Positions 23,238 through 37,180 of a stretch of 64,000 nt of DNA are shown one piece after another. Position numbers and translations under genes: made by a program. The stretch covers positions 28,501 through 92,500 of the forward strand of contig RPFO01001143.1 in assembly GCA_009746045.1 (NCBI GenBank), given 5' to 3'. Positions within the stretch are counted from its first letter, which is position 1; each line of letters begins with the position of its first letter. The notes under the pieces are model-generated. The model ran no database searches. It was not told the DNA's origin and worked only from the letters and a program-made list of their open reading frames with translations. The DNA comes from Mesostigma viride (Eukaryota; Streptophyta; Mesostigmatophyceae; Mesostigmatales; Mesostigmataceae).

Positions 23238-26200
23238 ATGGAGGATCTGGCAGCGATTCTGCGAGAGGCGGTCTCCGCGCCGTCCTGCGCCTTTATTCCA
23301 GCAGACGCAAGGCGCCAGCTGCTAGACAATGAAGGGGAAGGCGTGGATGTGGACGACGACAGCCCAGAAGGGAATGCTCATGGTATGTCTGGTAGGTGTT
23401 TATTATACACTACTATTTGCTATTCTCATCTGTTTTCGCTCCAGCGCTGAGTGTCTGGTAGCTGTTGTCATGATTGCCTGCGTTGACTTGACACTCAGCT
23501 GGCCCACACAATCCACAAGTAGTGTTCGAACGTTGCCTACTGGTGGTTCGAACTTTGCCATCTGGTGTGTTGTTAGCATTACATACAGCATTTTTTACTT
23601 GCACTGCTTACTGTTATTACTAATACTATTATTGTTACTCATACTATTTGTTACTATAATTGATTTTATTATTACTACATGATAACTGTTATCTTTGTTA
23701 AGTACTATTTATTACTACTATTATTATAGAATTGTGATGTGTGTGGTGTGTGCATGTGGTTTTGGTGGGGTGGGCTGGCCGGCCGGGGGGGGGACACTTC
23801 CATGTATGTATGTATGTATGTATGTGGTCTCTTCTGCTGGCATTCCCATCAACTGCACCAATATATGTTTATCTACTATTGACTCTTCTGTTTATTAGAT
23901 ATGGACCCAAACATAGTGGTACACTGTGATAGTTCAAAGGGCCATTACCAGATACATATAGTGGGTTGCGCGTGGCCAGGCACTGGGTCTCGTGTTCGTA
24001 TGTCTGGGTTTGGTGTTGGCACACGTCATGCAGGCCCTGCACAACAGCCTCGCCATGCACATCTGCACCGCATGCACAACAGATAATGAGACTGGGACAT
24101 CTCTCGCCATGTTGTGCCCCTGGGTGGTATATCCTGATGGCAGGCACCTTGTTTCTGCCTGACACTGCCCCCCGTCGCTGTAACTCTCAGTCAGTTAGAG
24201 GTCCTGCAGCACCAGCGACATGTGTGGGAAGTGCATGAGGGGACGCGGGGGGAGAGGTGTGCCTAACTTTTCAGATGTCACAGTGGCTTAATGGTATTAA
24301 TAGTAGTTGCCGATCAGGTGCGCGTGGCCATAAACCTGTAACAATATAAAACTTACTTCTATTAGCCATGCCACGCCATCTCTGACTCACGGCCCTCGGG
24401 CGGGCGGCCACGTCAACTGTCCATTTGTGCGCGGCCCGGCCTTTGATCTTGGAACCCTGTGGCCGCAGGAAGCCTGGGGCTAGGACCCGTTTCTCCCCTC
24501 CATGGGGATCGGGGTTCAGTTCCTGTCCTCCATGTGGGTCGGGTTGTCCCCCCCAACAGACTTATGTAGGACTGGGTGCCCCTGGATCGTTGTTTTGTTC
24601 CCACCTTCCTGCCAATGGGTGTGTTTACGTCCGCATCGTGCACGTCATTTCCTTACACTACGATCAAAAGTGGTCCATATGATGTGACGCATGGTGGCAG
24701 TATGTGAATCGGGGTGACATGCGATGGGCCACGAATGCCTGCGCAACTGGTGCCCGCTCTGCTTCCTGCAGAATACCTCACTCTGCCTCGTTGCCGGTCA
24801 CACATTCTTGAATCAGTGCGGATGAACCATCCTTGCCGAAATTTATGTGTGTTTCATGCACCGCTGCACATTGGGGTGTTGCGTCCCTAGCCACAGGACC
24901 ACCTATTCCTCCGGTCACGGGCGTGCCCAGGAGACCCCTCACGCGGGAGATTGCTCAAACACTCCACTACTGGGCTACAACCCAGCCACCATTGGATCCC
25001 GTGCCCGATGATGTCAGCGGTGATGGTGGGCATGGGGGGGCGGCTGCCACCCCCAATCCAGCCAGTGGAGCAGAGCTCAGCGAGCCAGCACAGATGCCCA
25101 TGTTAACATTGGGGAGTGTCAGTTCGGATGCCGGCCAGCGTATGGACGCAAGCAGACCCCCAACGTCAAGTCCGCCACCTCGTTCGAGCCCAGCTGCCCC
25201 TGCCCCTGGGCTGACATTGGAGCTGCCTGCCCTGCTCCCCACCGCTGGTTTTGACGGCCAAGGGGATAGCCTCCAGTGGTGTACGCCAGAGGGATGGGCC
25301 GCGTGCGTGCAGCTCGCACGACAGCTGCTGCCGCCCATGCTGCAGGTGAGTATACTGGGTTGCATGCGTCCATGTGTCTTTCCAAGTCTTTTTGTGTTCT
25401 GTGTGTGCAAGAGGCGGTAAAGGTTTCCTCTCGCTCCTATTTTAGCTCGCCACTGCATGCTGCATATCCAGGTACCTTATACCCTCACTTGCATCGTTCA
25501 CCTGGCGTCACCTGCAGGTTTACCTTCATACTTACCCTACCCTTCTATCCACTGGCATGAAGCAAGTGCTAACGATGTAGCGATTTTACCAAAACACGAT
25601 GCATGTACTGTAAACAGCTTTGTCTGAGGAAAAGCATTGCCTGCAGGGTCTCCTCCCTGCAACCCCGAAACGCTCCCTCCCCCACCCCTGATGCCCTGTC
25701 TTAGTGTTATTAAACATGCATGGGGACATTTGGGGGCACCTCTTTCTAGCTCCTCTGGACTTGCTTAAACAGAGAACAGGAATTGCTTTTTACATCGCCT
25801 GGCTTTTGCTCAATTGGAACATCTCCTTCTCCTCCTCTGCGCACCTTGCCTTCTTTGCGCGTTAATTGCTAATTGCTGTTCTTTCGTCCATTTCCGGGCA
25901 CCAGAATTATCGTGGGGCGCATCGGCTCACCGTGCAGGAGCCGTTCTTCTCACAGCTGCGAGGTATGGGCTAGTAGCTAAGCTTACTAGCTTGCCCGTGC
26001 CATGTGCGTAGCCGTAGTCGTTCCCGGCCACGCACGGCCCCTCCGTGCCCGTTGTATGAATGCCAGGCAGTAACTGTTGAGCATGTGCGCTGAGTGCGTC
26101 TCGGACTGTGGGCACTTGAGCCAGTTACACAAGTATGTGCGCAATTACACGCACGTGTGTGTATATGTGCCTGCATGTGCATGTGTGCTGTGTGGCTGTG

Positions 26201-29200
26201 TGCGCCTGTGTGTGCCTGTGTGCGGCTGTGTGCAGCTGTGTGTGCCTGTGTGTGCCTGTGTGTGCCTGTGTGTGCGTGTGTGTGGCTGTGTGGCTGTGTG
26301 TGGCTGCGTGCAGCTGTGTGTGCCTGTGTGTGCCTGTGTGTGCCTGTGTCTGCCTGTGTGTGCCTGTGTGTGCCTGTGTGTGCCTGTGTGTGCCTGTGTG
26401 TGCCTGTGTGTGCCTGTGTCTGCCTGTGTGTGCCTGTGTGTGCCTGTGTGGCTGTGTGCGTATGTGTTGGTTGGAAGATCAATCATTGGAAGGGCTTGCC
26501 CACTTAAGGCTATGGAATCCGGCGTTGCTAGGAGGGCTTGCCCCCCCAAAGCCTCGATAAACAGACACCTAGTGCGCCTGACACCTTAATCACTCTCATC
26601 AATATTGCGTGCGAGGGTCAATTTTCTGTTTTTCTTTTTCCGGGGCTCACCCGTTGTTTTTTACTGATCGAGGTCATCAAGCGGACCTTGTTCGGTACCA
26701 GATGGCTGCTTGTTAGTGGCGGCTGTGGGCATGATCGGCTTCAAATGTTTGTCATTAATCGGACTATGGCCTTGGTTTTGTGCCTGGGTGTGGCGTTATT
26801 ACCATTCTGGGCTAATGACTTGCCGCTTGTCCTGCCCGCATGCCCTCATCTAAACATGGACATGGGCTCGTCATCGGACATGGAACTACGGCAGATGGGT
26901 CCAAGCGTGTGGAGGGGCGGTGTGCGACCCCCGCCTACTCCAGGTGAGCCAACCTGTCCGCTGTCAGAGGTCACCAATCGACTGCTATCAGGCTGTGCTG
27001 TCCAGGCAAGGTCCGTGTCAGCCTGAGTGAATCTACTGTAGCCATTCCTGCTGTGATTGGTTACCCCAAATTCTCTGATGTTAATTTCAAAGAGCACCTG
27101 TGTATCTCTTCACAGTAACAGGCACGCTCCAGTACATGGCCGCTTTCTATGGTTCCTCCGGATGGGGGAAAAAAAAATGGACCGTGCAGCAGAGATGGTG
27201 TTTACAAGGCTTTGCGCTTCCCTAGTCCATGGGAGGTATTCCCTCTATAAGCACATTGCGTAGTCAGCGTTGCCTCCACACCAGCTTCTTCTCCCCCAAA
27301 GCCCTGAACGTGGTGTGTGATGTCTTTGTTTAGTCGTGGATTATTAACCCACTGCCGGATTCTCAACCGGGTAAATTTTTTCCACAGCTTGTGCTAGCAA
27401 GGACAGGCATTTTTTGAGATATTATTAAACGGGCATGCTACCTACCATCCTAGGCGCATTCCTGAAGGTTCGAAGCTACCAGTGACTGTAGCAAAGAACA
27501 TGGATTTGGTCTTGGATGGCATTCCTTTCTTTGCCTGCACAAGCGATGAGCCTCACGTAGTAGCAAGGGGACTGGTTGCTGGATGGACACCCACAGAGCA
27601 GCCTGCGCCACGATAAGCTGCCTTGGTTCAACAGCACCCTTGTGTAGCTAGCTGGTCCTGCCCGCGGTGCATGCCATGGCAGCCTCCTCGTGCCCTTATT
27701 CCCATCATTGGAGACGTGTGTTATAGTCCATAGTGAACGCATCAGCGCCAATCACTAGAAGAACTGCCTGGCATGATTTTCCCATTTTGTTGATGATGCG
27801 CCTGCTGCCCTTCCACCTATCTGATGCCGAAAATAACTGGCCCACAGCACTGCGGGTCTCCCCCCGTTAGCCCTCCTGCCACCTGTTGAATGAAATGTTA
27901 CTGCTACTACATTACTAGTCATGCTTCCTTGTGGAGTGGACACTAATAGGCTACTATTATCCGTGCCTCCCCTACGCATGCCCTTGCCTTACCTCCCCTG
28001 GCAGCATCATGCCGGGTGCGCTGCTTCTGGTCAACGGCACGCTCCTCCTGCGCGTGTCCCACGTGCGTGCGTACGCCTCCTTCGGCGACATGCTGGCAGC
28101 CGAGTCGCTGGAGGCCGTGCTGCCCGGCACCGCCACCATCGAGCTAGGTGAGGGGTCTGGCGCGACAGGCGCATTGTGGTGAAGTTTTATGCTGGCATAG
28201 CCACCATGTAACAAGGTGTGTGTCACGTCTGGTTGTGCTTTACTAGTAAATTCATTTGTTTGTTACATGTGTGTATTAAACTATTATACTTCTTTTGATG
28301 CGATAGTTTCATTTTGGAATTTTAATAGAGAAACATTATAGGATTGTCAAATTTTCATATAATAACATTCATTTCTGAGAATAGTAAGATAGATTGAGGG
28401 AGGAAGAATCAGGGCGGGAGTTGTCATAAGGGTGTGTTTTTTAATGCTAACCCACAGTCTGCAGACCCAATTTAAGCACTTTCGCACCCCTTGAAGGGAA
28501 CAATATTAAAACTCTTAGGCTTGAAGTGGTGGCAAGCTGAACAGTACGCTTAATTTTTCATAGGTTGGGGGAGGATGGATGGCTTGGGATGCTGAGGTGA
28601 AGGTGCATATGCAGATGATATTTGCAAGACCAGCGATGTCATCACAAATTTATGCACCCTATGCAATCGCCTGCAGAAAACATAGCTGTTACGGTGAATC
28701 CACCAGTTACAACAATTTGTGCAAGTATTATGAACTGGTGGATTTGCCAACATCGCAGAGGCTTCCCCACTTGCTCTCTCTTTTTCTTGTCTTCCCAGTC
28801 CCGGGCTGACCATTATGCATGTCAGCGAACCTACATGAGCCCTTTAAGCTTCAACGTAACCTAATTTCACTGGAGTATCTTGTCGTGGGGTTTACCCGTC
28901 GTTGGTACTGCCAAACCAAGATTTTTGGACGTGGGAAGATGCCACTGCAGTGGGAAGATGCCACCACAGGCACCCCAGATGTGTCTGCGAGAAAATCATG
29001 GTCGGTCAGCAGGGGCTTCCCATAATACTAGAATACAGTTGGTTTAAAAGAAGATTGAAGAACAAGAGTGTATTATTAATATCGTTGGTTTTACAGTATC
29101 ATTAGTCACATCAGCTTGTCAATCTACCCATGGATGTCGAGGTGTAGTGGATGACTTTTACCACTAGATACTTCTTACTACTCTAGAAGACTGTCTTGTC

Positions 29201-32200
29201 CCCTGTGCTTTCTTTATCTCACAACATGTGTTTGACAACCCCCGCCTCGGCCTGCCTGCAGGCATGGATGTGCACGAAACTAGATCAATTAAACGAAGGA
29301 ATCAAACAGAAGTTGCCTATCATTGCCTGCATTCTCCTGCCTGCAGGCGTGGCCGTGTACCGCCAGTTCTATTCCGAGGAAAAAGAGCGGACCTGCGGTG
29401 TGCTGGCATTGGTGGTGGAGCGCGTGGAGCCTGGGGAGGACCCTGTGGCGACGATGGCAACTATTTTGAAGGTAGGGTGTATAAGCCCACACTCATCTTA
29501 AGCAAATTCAATGGAGGTATGTTGTAGCGGTGGGTCATTCTAGTGGCAGTTGTCTTCAAGTACAGTGCTTGAGCAATTCACACTGATGTAAACCATACTG
29601 GAGATAAGGTGCGTCGGCAATCGGTATTGAGGGACCTTGCAGTACATTATGGACCGGCTGATGTCAATCATCAGTGCAGTGATGCACCGCTGACGCTTTG
29701 AGTTGGTTCGCTAGGTCGGAGGTCGCTGCACCCTGTTCAAGGTTGAATCGTATCATGACGGCCCAGTGCGGTCACTGGCTCTCGTAGAAGCCATTGTTTT
29801 AATCCACAAGGAAGCACAACATTTCGCTGAGTGGGTGCATGACGTGTGCAGCCAATCAGCCTGCCAGGGTCAGTACGGGGCAGGTAAGAATGAATGTAAG
29901 CTGGGCCCGAATGATCAGTTGCAATCATTCTTCCAGTCCGAGCCATGGCGGCTTCGTGGACACCAATGTTTTGTTTTTTTAAAAATAGTTTCATCGCAAA
30001 TTGGCGAATGCTGAAATACGACAAGGAGGTTACGGGTGGGTTTTGTGTGTGGAGGAGGCTAGTGCTACCGTACCCACGCACACAACTCTCATGATGCCCG
30101 CATTTTGCTCTCTCTGTACCGTGTCCCTGTCTTTGTAGGCCCCCATTCGGTAATTTTACCGGCCCATTCCCCCCCTGTTCGGTTGCACTGAAGCGCAGCC
30201 CACACGAAGAACCGTGAGCAAGCTTGGTTTAGAGTTGCTTTCTTTTCCTTTCGCCCCCTCCCCTCGCAGATCCGATCACACACACCCTGGGGGATGCATA
30301 CCCCGTGTAGATCAGAGGCCGTTGCCCTAGTGGTTGCCTTAAGGGCCGGCATGCCTGCGATATAAGAATGAGTTCTACTGTATTGCCTGCATGCAATATA
30401 AGAATGAAGTGCTTTGCTTTTCTATAGCTCAGCGTTTGCGGGCCTGCGGAGCCCTCTTTCCTCATCAAGGATATCAGACTTGCGTTGCCTAGCCCTCTAT
30501 TTACCTTACGAATTCACAAACTCCAGTACGAAACTGGGAGCACTCCACCCCATTTTCCCCTTCCCACCTCACTCATTCCAGTTTCAGCCAGGCTCATGTC
30601 CCGGCAGGCAGGGCATGTTCCTGTAGGATGCAGGCATGGCTTTTCTACTCTGGATGGATGCGTGCCCAGTTGTCGCTCAGAAACGAGGCTTTGCTGCGGT
30701 ACTAGGTTTCTGCAATATAAGACTTTACCCAGTGTTGTCTTCTATCGATGGCGCTGCCTTTTTTGGTGGTTGTCAGCCCCTGGAACGGCCGTGCCTGAGT
30801 CAGCACCCGTTTTGTGAATTCGAATGTGCTGCGCACCCCCGCCTGACTTTGTGGTACTGCCCGCACCCCCCCTGTGTTATCTGTCGTCCTTCCCATGCAC
30901 ACGCCTCTCACTGTTGCTGCTCTTGTTGTTGGCGCACGGCACACACTCCTTTGCCTTGGTGGCACTACACATTAAAACTCCTTTTGTCGTCCAGAGCTTG
31001 GGGTTGGAAGGCATGCGCGAGATATTCCGCCAGCGACGCACCGTGGGCTCCCTGCTGGGTGTCTTCCCTCCGTCGCGGCGGGAACTTTTAGCATCCTTCT
31101 CGGCGCTCCACCCCAAAAGCCGGTGTGTCCTCCCAGGACGCTTGTGGTTTGCTGACCAAACGGATACTACAGTACCGTGATGTGTTTGGACCTGAGACTT
31201 GCTGGCGCCTGATGGTCCCATCTAAATGTAGAGGACATGCGGATGGACATCATGCCAAGCGATGCTTGCTGCCCTGCCGCGGGACTGGCTGTGACTGCGT
31301 GTCATCGATGGGCTGCATCTTCGGCATCCAGCGGCAGTTGATCCTTTCTAGTCAACGTTCTCCAGATGGTGGAATTCATTTTGTTGCCATCAATAGCGCG
31401 TTGTTTGTCTCATGCGACACTGAGTTTCATTCCGCGTTTGGCGTTTTATTTGTCTGCCATGCACGCTCCCATTATTTTAAAAAATATCGCGGGCACAATA
31501 CAGAGACCTCACGGTGGGTGCGCGTGCCTTCTGCAAACACGCGCACCGCTGCTCGAGCAATTGGTGGGGGGACGCATCTGGTTCAGGTATGCGATCCCTG
31601 GCCCACGCCAGTCATTGGTTAGTGTTATCGCTGCCCCTTCCATGGTCATGTCTATTACAAGGAGGTTTCCGATATATGATAACCTCTTTCATGGTCATGT
31701 CTATTACAAGGAGGTTTCTGATGTATGATAGCCTCTTCCATGGTCACGTCTATTACAAGGAGGTTTCTGATATATGATAGCCTCTTTTACATGTCCTCCT
31801 CACCCTGCCAGATTTTCCCTATCTAGCTGCCTTCAATGAAAAGATGGTCCATTAGATTGTCAGTATTCTTGGTACCCACATGTATTGACTTTGACGCATC
31901 ACACATGCAGTCTTTTGCTTGCGGCATCCACCAATTTGCGCGCAACTTGGAAGTGTACAAGCTGTCAATCTCCCGCAATGAGCCGGCCCTGACTGCCGCA
32001 AGCAGTGGCGTGTAGCATGATGGCAGATGTTCAGGACGTCAGTATTCAGTTGCTCCAGTTGTGTGTGAGGGAAAATGGTTATGATGAAGGCATTTTCACA
32101 GGGATGTGCGATGCTGAGAACTTTACCGCCTTGAAGGCCGGCCTGGCCGCAGGACAGAGATACGGCAACACCCCCCCCCCCAGCGAGTCTAGGACTTCCA

Positions 32201-33127
32201 ATTACACTGCTACGACATGGCTCACCAGAGCTGCTCGTTGTTGTGAGAGGTGTAACTGTAGTCTGCAACAAAGCCAAGGTGTTGGAGTCCCTCGTTAGAA
32301 TCCTGCTGCGTGGCCTATTTTCCCAAGTACTTCTGGCAGCAATTGGCGCCGCAACATGCTTAATAACAGCCATCAAACTCCTCCCTCCAGGGGTTCAGGC
32401 ACTTGAACCACTTCTAAAAGCAGAACCTTAATTAAATTCCCGGGGGCTCTAGATTCTGCCATCTGGTCTTCCTGGGGCCAGGCAGGCCGTCTATGCACAT
32501 TTCACTGTATACTAGAAAAACTGTATGCTACTATTGGGCTTACGTTATACAAAAAATTCTTCTACTTTTTCCTTATGTGTCCTATAGTCGAGAAGAAACC
32601 GTTATATGCGATTGATTCAAGAATGGTGGACTGGTGGAGGACCGGAGACATGAGGTAGCCTCGGTACCCCCTGACTATCTGGACTTGAGCGCTGGCGGTC
32701 GAATCCTGTGGCCCGCGATGTTACAGTGTCCAGCCTGGCATTTCCCCGCAGTTCATCAAGTGGGCGACGATTGCATCCGGCATGGGCATATAGCGAGGGC
32801 AGAATGGTGCGGGACATTTGAATCCGATCGCTGCACACTTGGGCGAAAGGAAATGGCCATAGTGAACACATATTGTATGCACGGGATGTGCGATGCTGAG
32901 AACTCCCCACATGAGTCATGTTCCCATTGTGCCCCTCTTCCCTGTCGCTCTCCCCCTCCCCTGCATACCCAGTGGCCCAGAAGAATGCCCGTGCGGCACA
33001 AGTGGTGGACACCATCCTGCAGGGCGCCACCTGGATGAACGTGCACCGGCTGCCGCACGATCTCCCCGTGTTTGAGGCACGGGTGGCGCAGGGATACGGT
33101 GCACGGTGGTCCGCCGACGGCTCTCAG
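23238..33127 (+). CDS. ASCH-domain protein, nine exons, 3' end missing
   Basis: Proposed exons are 23238-23382, 24891-25345, 25905-25962, 26895-26943, 28005-28147, 29347-29471, 30995-31122, 31504-31586 and 32973-33127. All introns are GT-AG and the reading phases agree across every junction, giving 447 codons. ASCH domains are beta-barrel folds thought to bind RNA. Exons 3-6 supply the domain: LTVQEPFFSQLRDGSKRVEG, ALLLVNGTLLLRV, YASFGDMLAAESLEAVLPG and VYRQFYSEEKERTCGVLAL. Exons 8-9 hold LTVGARAFCKHAHR, TWMNVHRLPHD and GYGARWSADG, which in plant homologues (recalled) are followed by a terminal motif like F-GFLEP-MEDGH. That last exon was not found up to 36.7 kb. Exon 1 starts MEDLAAILREA; exon 2 includes a proline-rich linker. 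Introns hold an octamer minisatellite and a 50-bp tandem repeat. Function is inferred from family only. Confidence 0.78.
26160..26460. repeat. TGTGTGCC octamer minisatellite in ASCH intron 3
   Basis: About 35 units of TGTGTGCC and variants (TGTGTGGC, TGTGTCTGCC) between exons ending at 25962 and starting at 26895. It opens most frames on both strands and the resulting Cys/Val or Thr/His repeat ORFs are artefacts. Confidence 0.9.
31636..31792. repeat. tandem repeat of about 50 bp, three units, in ASCH intron 8
   Basis: Three copies of a unit containing TTCCATGGTCATGTCTATTA and AAGGAGGTTTC-GAT-TATGATA follow one another between exons 8 and 9. Differences among the units are few, which suggests recent duplication. 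Confidence 0.85.
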
Positions 33128-36100
33128 GTACACCAGGTAGAGCGTGGGGGGGAGCGCGGTTTCGGAAATTTCATGCTCTAGTCAGTGGATTCTCACTTGC
33201 ACGGAAGTGAGTCTTAATCATATTGCACGGACCTGCCTACTTCGGCGATTATAGAATATCGCGTAGGTCCGTGCGTAGTACTCCTGCGCACTTAGGTCTA
33301 GTGGTGAGTCATCTTCTATAGATTCAGCAATATCGGACATATTGGCACCCCTCTCCGGTAAAGAGGTTTTTCGCAGTTAGGCTGTTTCGAAACGTTAAGC
33401 AAGATGCCTTCGGATCAGGAGACTCACACAGCCGCGAAATCATGCCAAAGGTCCTATGTTCGATTCCTTGCTGGTAGCTTCTAGGCTTTCTTACTTTCTG
33501 TGTTCTGCGGAATCTCAGATTTGGGCAGCTAGCGTTTTCACGTTTGTTGCTTTCTGACGACAATATTGCACGGAAGTGAGCCTTAATCATATTGCACGGA
33601 AGTAAGACTACTCCCCTGTATCCGTCACTGCGTATTTTGTACCACACTCTCTCGGTCACAAGCATGGCACTGCTAATCGTGCTGTTCTTGCCCCAGTTTG
33701 TCCTTCCGTAACCTCCATCCCCCCCATCCCCTCCATCCCCTCCATGCCCTCCGTGCCATTCTATACCCTGCCGGCCCGTTTTCCCTCCTCTGTTTCATTC
33801 TTTCCTCAATGACGAGCAAGAGAATTAAGGTGTCTCCATGTTTTTGCAAGCACTGGTTGGGCAGCATACTCGTTGTAAGGTATTGGGCCCCCTCCCGGGA
33901 GGGGGTTAAAGTTCAAGGCTTTTGGTATGGTATGGTACGTTTGGCATCGACTGCTGGTGGAGCCTGTAGCCGGTTCTAAAACTTGAGCACAAAAGACATG
34001 CAAATCGATGTGCATATGTCTGGTACGTGCATGGTGTGAATACTTTGCAATGCAGAATTCCCTGCTTGAACATTTATCACTAGCTAGCCTTTGTAAGTAA
34101 TTCGTTGTCCCACAGTACTTTGAGCAGTTGCACCTTCACGCTTGACTTTTTGACTCGCAACGGCTTATGGTGGTGAGTTTCCTCTTTCGACGATGACACC
34201 CTAAGTACGCCAACCCCTGGCTCATCAGAGCTGGCTCACTTCAAGAAAGTTTGCTCATAAAGGATGGAAGGTGACACCTACTGTTAGCTCATCTACTGTC
34301 GCAATAGACCACTTGAAGTGCATGGGCACTTTCCCAATAACCATACCTTGAGAGAAGTGGCTGGCTCTTTGGAGATGTGAGCATAAGCATGTATTTGAAT
34401 GTGGCAGAATGGCATCGATAGGGTTAAGGGATGCCTCCACAAACCTACTATAAACCGTGTCAGAAAGTCTACTGTTGAGTGGGTTGCAGATGGTGGTGAA
34501 GTGAGACTTCTCGAATTTTCGTGTTGGTCGAATTGTGCCCCATCGTATAGTCAGCAGCGGCAGAGTAATGAGTAAATCTTACGTACCGTTTAGATCACCC
34601 CTAGGAGAAAGATCTTTGCCCCCCGAGTGGAACTCACTGGAACACTGAGTTTCTACTGCCGCGATTATCACTGAGAGAAAAGTTCAGTACTGGGGAGGGT
34701 AGAGCGTGGCAGTTGGAAGCCACACGATTAAGGATTATCCAGGATTTGCGGCAAGGTACCACCACTAGGGACAGATCCACTGGGTGAGTAGGATTAGCAC
34801 TGTCTAACTGGATTTGGGTAGGGACCGTATGCTGGATGACTACTCCCTCCAAAAAATTTCTTAAGGGTGAAGAAGACCCGACATGTCACCATGCTGGCAC
34901 ACATCAGCTGTCCAATCAGCTGTGTGGGTCCAACGCTGACTGCAAATACTTGCACCTGCAGAGCAAGGCAACTACCGCTAGCAGAGGTCACCACAAGGTT
35001 GGCCACTACTCACTAGTATAAATGGGCAACTGCAGTAATTGGATGCACCACCACTAGGGCATGGTATCTGGTAGTCACTCCCCCCCAAGAATTTTTCTAG
35101 GGTAAAGAGAACCGAAAATGCTGGAGGGCCTCTGACAAGGGAAAGTAGCACGCCCTAGTCACAATAGACATCCCATGCAACCATACTAGAAGGACTGGGA
35201 ACAACACGTTCTGTCCCCCGTCAAGTGGGCAGATACCCCATACACAACTACATGTGCGAAGCACCAGGGCTGTCAACACATGACCCAGCAGGGCAAACTA
35301 CTACTACTATTTCTATCACAAAATCCGAGTCAACACGCACCACAGGAAAGGCGTGAACTTTTTCCATACTATACTTGGAAGTCCATTATATTCAACACCA
35401 GCTGTCTCGAAAGTCACTACTCGCGTTGTTGTTCTTCTAGTCCGACCCGTGTCGCTCAGCGTGGCGCGCAGCTTGTTCAGGTCGGCCTTCTTGTCTGCCA
35501 TGTCACGAACCATGGCAGCAGCCATGTCAACAAGTTTAGACCCGTGTTGCCGATATGAGACAAAAGGCGGTCCGAACAGATAAGCAGTTTGCTGTGCAAG
35601 ACAATCAAACTGGTCGCTTGGCTGTCAAAGGTTGAGCACATGTTTGCAGCCACAGCACTTGTGGCGATTGATCACGAAAGCATGAACTTGGCACTTCCCA
35701 AAAGATTGTAGGCAAAGTACAACACTGGTAGACAGGAAAAACGAGCTAGCACGGGTCTCGGATAGGCTTGTTCAAGTTTGCCAGCGTTTCTGTCTCAAAT
35801 TTACGATGGAGACCAACCCGAAAAGCGTTGATTCTAGCTCCTACTAGGGTGTGGAAAAGATGTCCTTTAGAAAAAGAACTTCAAAACCAAAGAATCAGAG
35901 CGACATCTCCCAGCGCATTGGGTCCGGCAGCCGTGATGGTCGTTCTTGAAGTCCAGGTCCAAGGAGGATCATCTCCAGATACCAAATCAATGAATAAATC
36001 TGACGCCTTTCAGAACACCCCTATCAGTTAGAGAAAGATCTTTGCCTTCCGGGTGGAACTCACTGGAGCACTGATTTTCAGTTGCCAAGATAATCACGGA

Positions 36101-36811
36101 TATGGAAATGGTAAGAATCATTCCCAAGTGGGCAACAGTCAGGGTCCGGCCAGGCACAAGTCTTGATTCCCCGAGTCCGACTCGAGACTCTCTAGTTCAG
36201 GCTGAACCAGAACCATAAAGATTCCCTCCTCTACATGACCTGACAATGCCTTGCACTCGTACCTTGAACAGCAGCTTTGCCAGGTCCCAAACCAACCAGC
36301 GTGCATGCTTGTTATGCTGTGTGCTGTCTGGCTGCCAGTTCCGTGGTTTTGTGGAGCCGCAGATGCCAGGTGGCCACGAGGCGCACTGGAGGCACTGATA
36401 CCAGCAATACACCGAGCTGCACGGAGCTGCACTGCTTGAGAGGCATTGACACCTGCAACAAGAAGCTGCGCTGCTGAGGCACTGACAGCAAGGAGCTGCA
36501 ATGTCCAAGGCACTAGTGGGTTGTGGTTGAACCCCGGGTATGCCCCTAAAAATGCTCAGGCTACGGGAGAAGCCTTTATATTCTCCTGGGCTATCGGGGG
36601 TTAGCATGCAACCTACCCCCACACCCGTCAGCATGGCCGAGTGTACAGTCGTCTTGGATAGTCCGGAAGAAGCGGAGTTGCTATCTGCGACTCCAGACCT
36701 GGGCGAGTGAGTGGCGCCACTTGCCTTCGCGGGTGAAGTATCCGCGTAGAAAAGTACCTCATCGGGTACTCCGTGGCATGACTTCAGTGTGCACTTGCTC
36801 GTTGGTTTCTG
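33128..36811. other. no recognised gene; dispersed short repeats
   Basis: No terminal ASCH exon was recognised here. A 35-bp unit, starting TTGCACGGAAGTGAG, occurs at 33197-33231 and again at 33566-33600. Between them lies TGTTCGATTCC (about 33449), one base from a pol III B box. A segment with AAAGATCTTTGCC and GTGGAACTCACTGGA occurs near 34607-34660 and again near 36027-36080 at about 70% identity. Frames of 60-145 codons on both strands have no domain I know. Confidence 0.45.
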
Positions 36812-37180
36812 TGGCTCACCCCTTGGCTCTTAGCCATGTAGTTGGTGCATCCCAGGCGGTGGGCTACACGGCGGATCGGGCTGAGCGGGCCAAGCTCACG
36901 GCCTATACAAACGGCCTTGACAAAGGGCACCACCGGGTGGTGCCCTTTGTCTTGGAGGAGTTCGGGGCCATGGGGACCCTGACCGCCGGCTTCTTTAAGG
37001 AGTGCTGGCGGTTCCTGGCGGACCGCCGGGACCTGGAGGGCCATGCAGCGGGCCCCTTGGTCAGCGCGGACCTGGACATCGTATTGGCGCCAACGCCTTT
37101 CGGTAGCGCTTACCCGGACTATGGCTGACATCTTGCTCCACCGCACGCGGGCTGACTTTGCGGCGCAGCACGGTTATTAG
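36812..37180 (+). pseudogene. retroelement endonuclease domain, copy 1 (5'-truncated, frameshifted)
   Basis: Begins inside the endonuclease-like domain with SVAHPLALSHVVGASQAVG, equivalent to DVSVARPLALSHVAGAS of copy 2. It continues through HHRVVPFVLEEFGAMG and then shifts frame near 37075, where copy 2 reads WSARTWTSYWRQRLS. The original end (AQHGY and stop at 37178-37180) is still visible in another frame. The 3' tail runs to about 37346 and includes GATGTAAGTAATGATTAATT. Confidence 0.75.

Noticed and set aside
24029..24175. Possible extra ASCH exon (ALHNSLAMHIC frame)
   Set aside because: Exon 1 (ending 23382) and exon 2 (starting 24891) already join in phase and the start of exon 2 matches the expected protein segment, so the extra exon is not needed.
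26077..26589. Cys/Val-rich and Thr/His-rich frames of up to 170 codons
   Set aside because: By-products of an octamer minisatellite in an ASCH intron.
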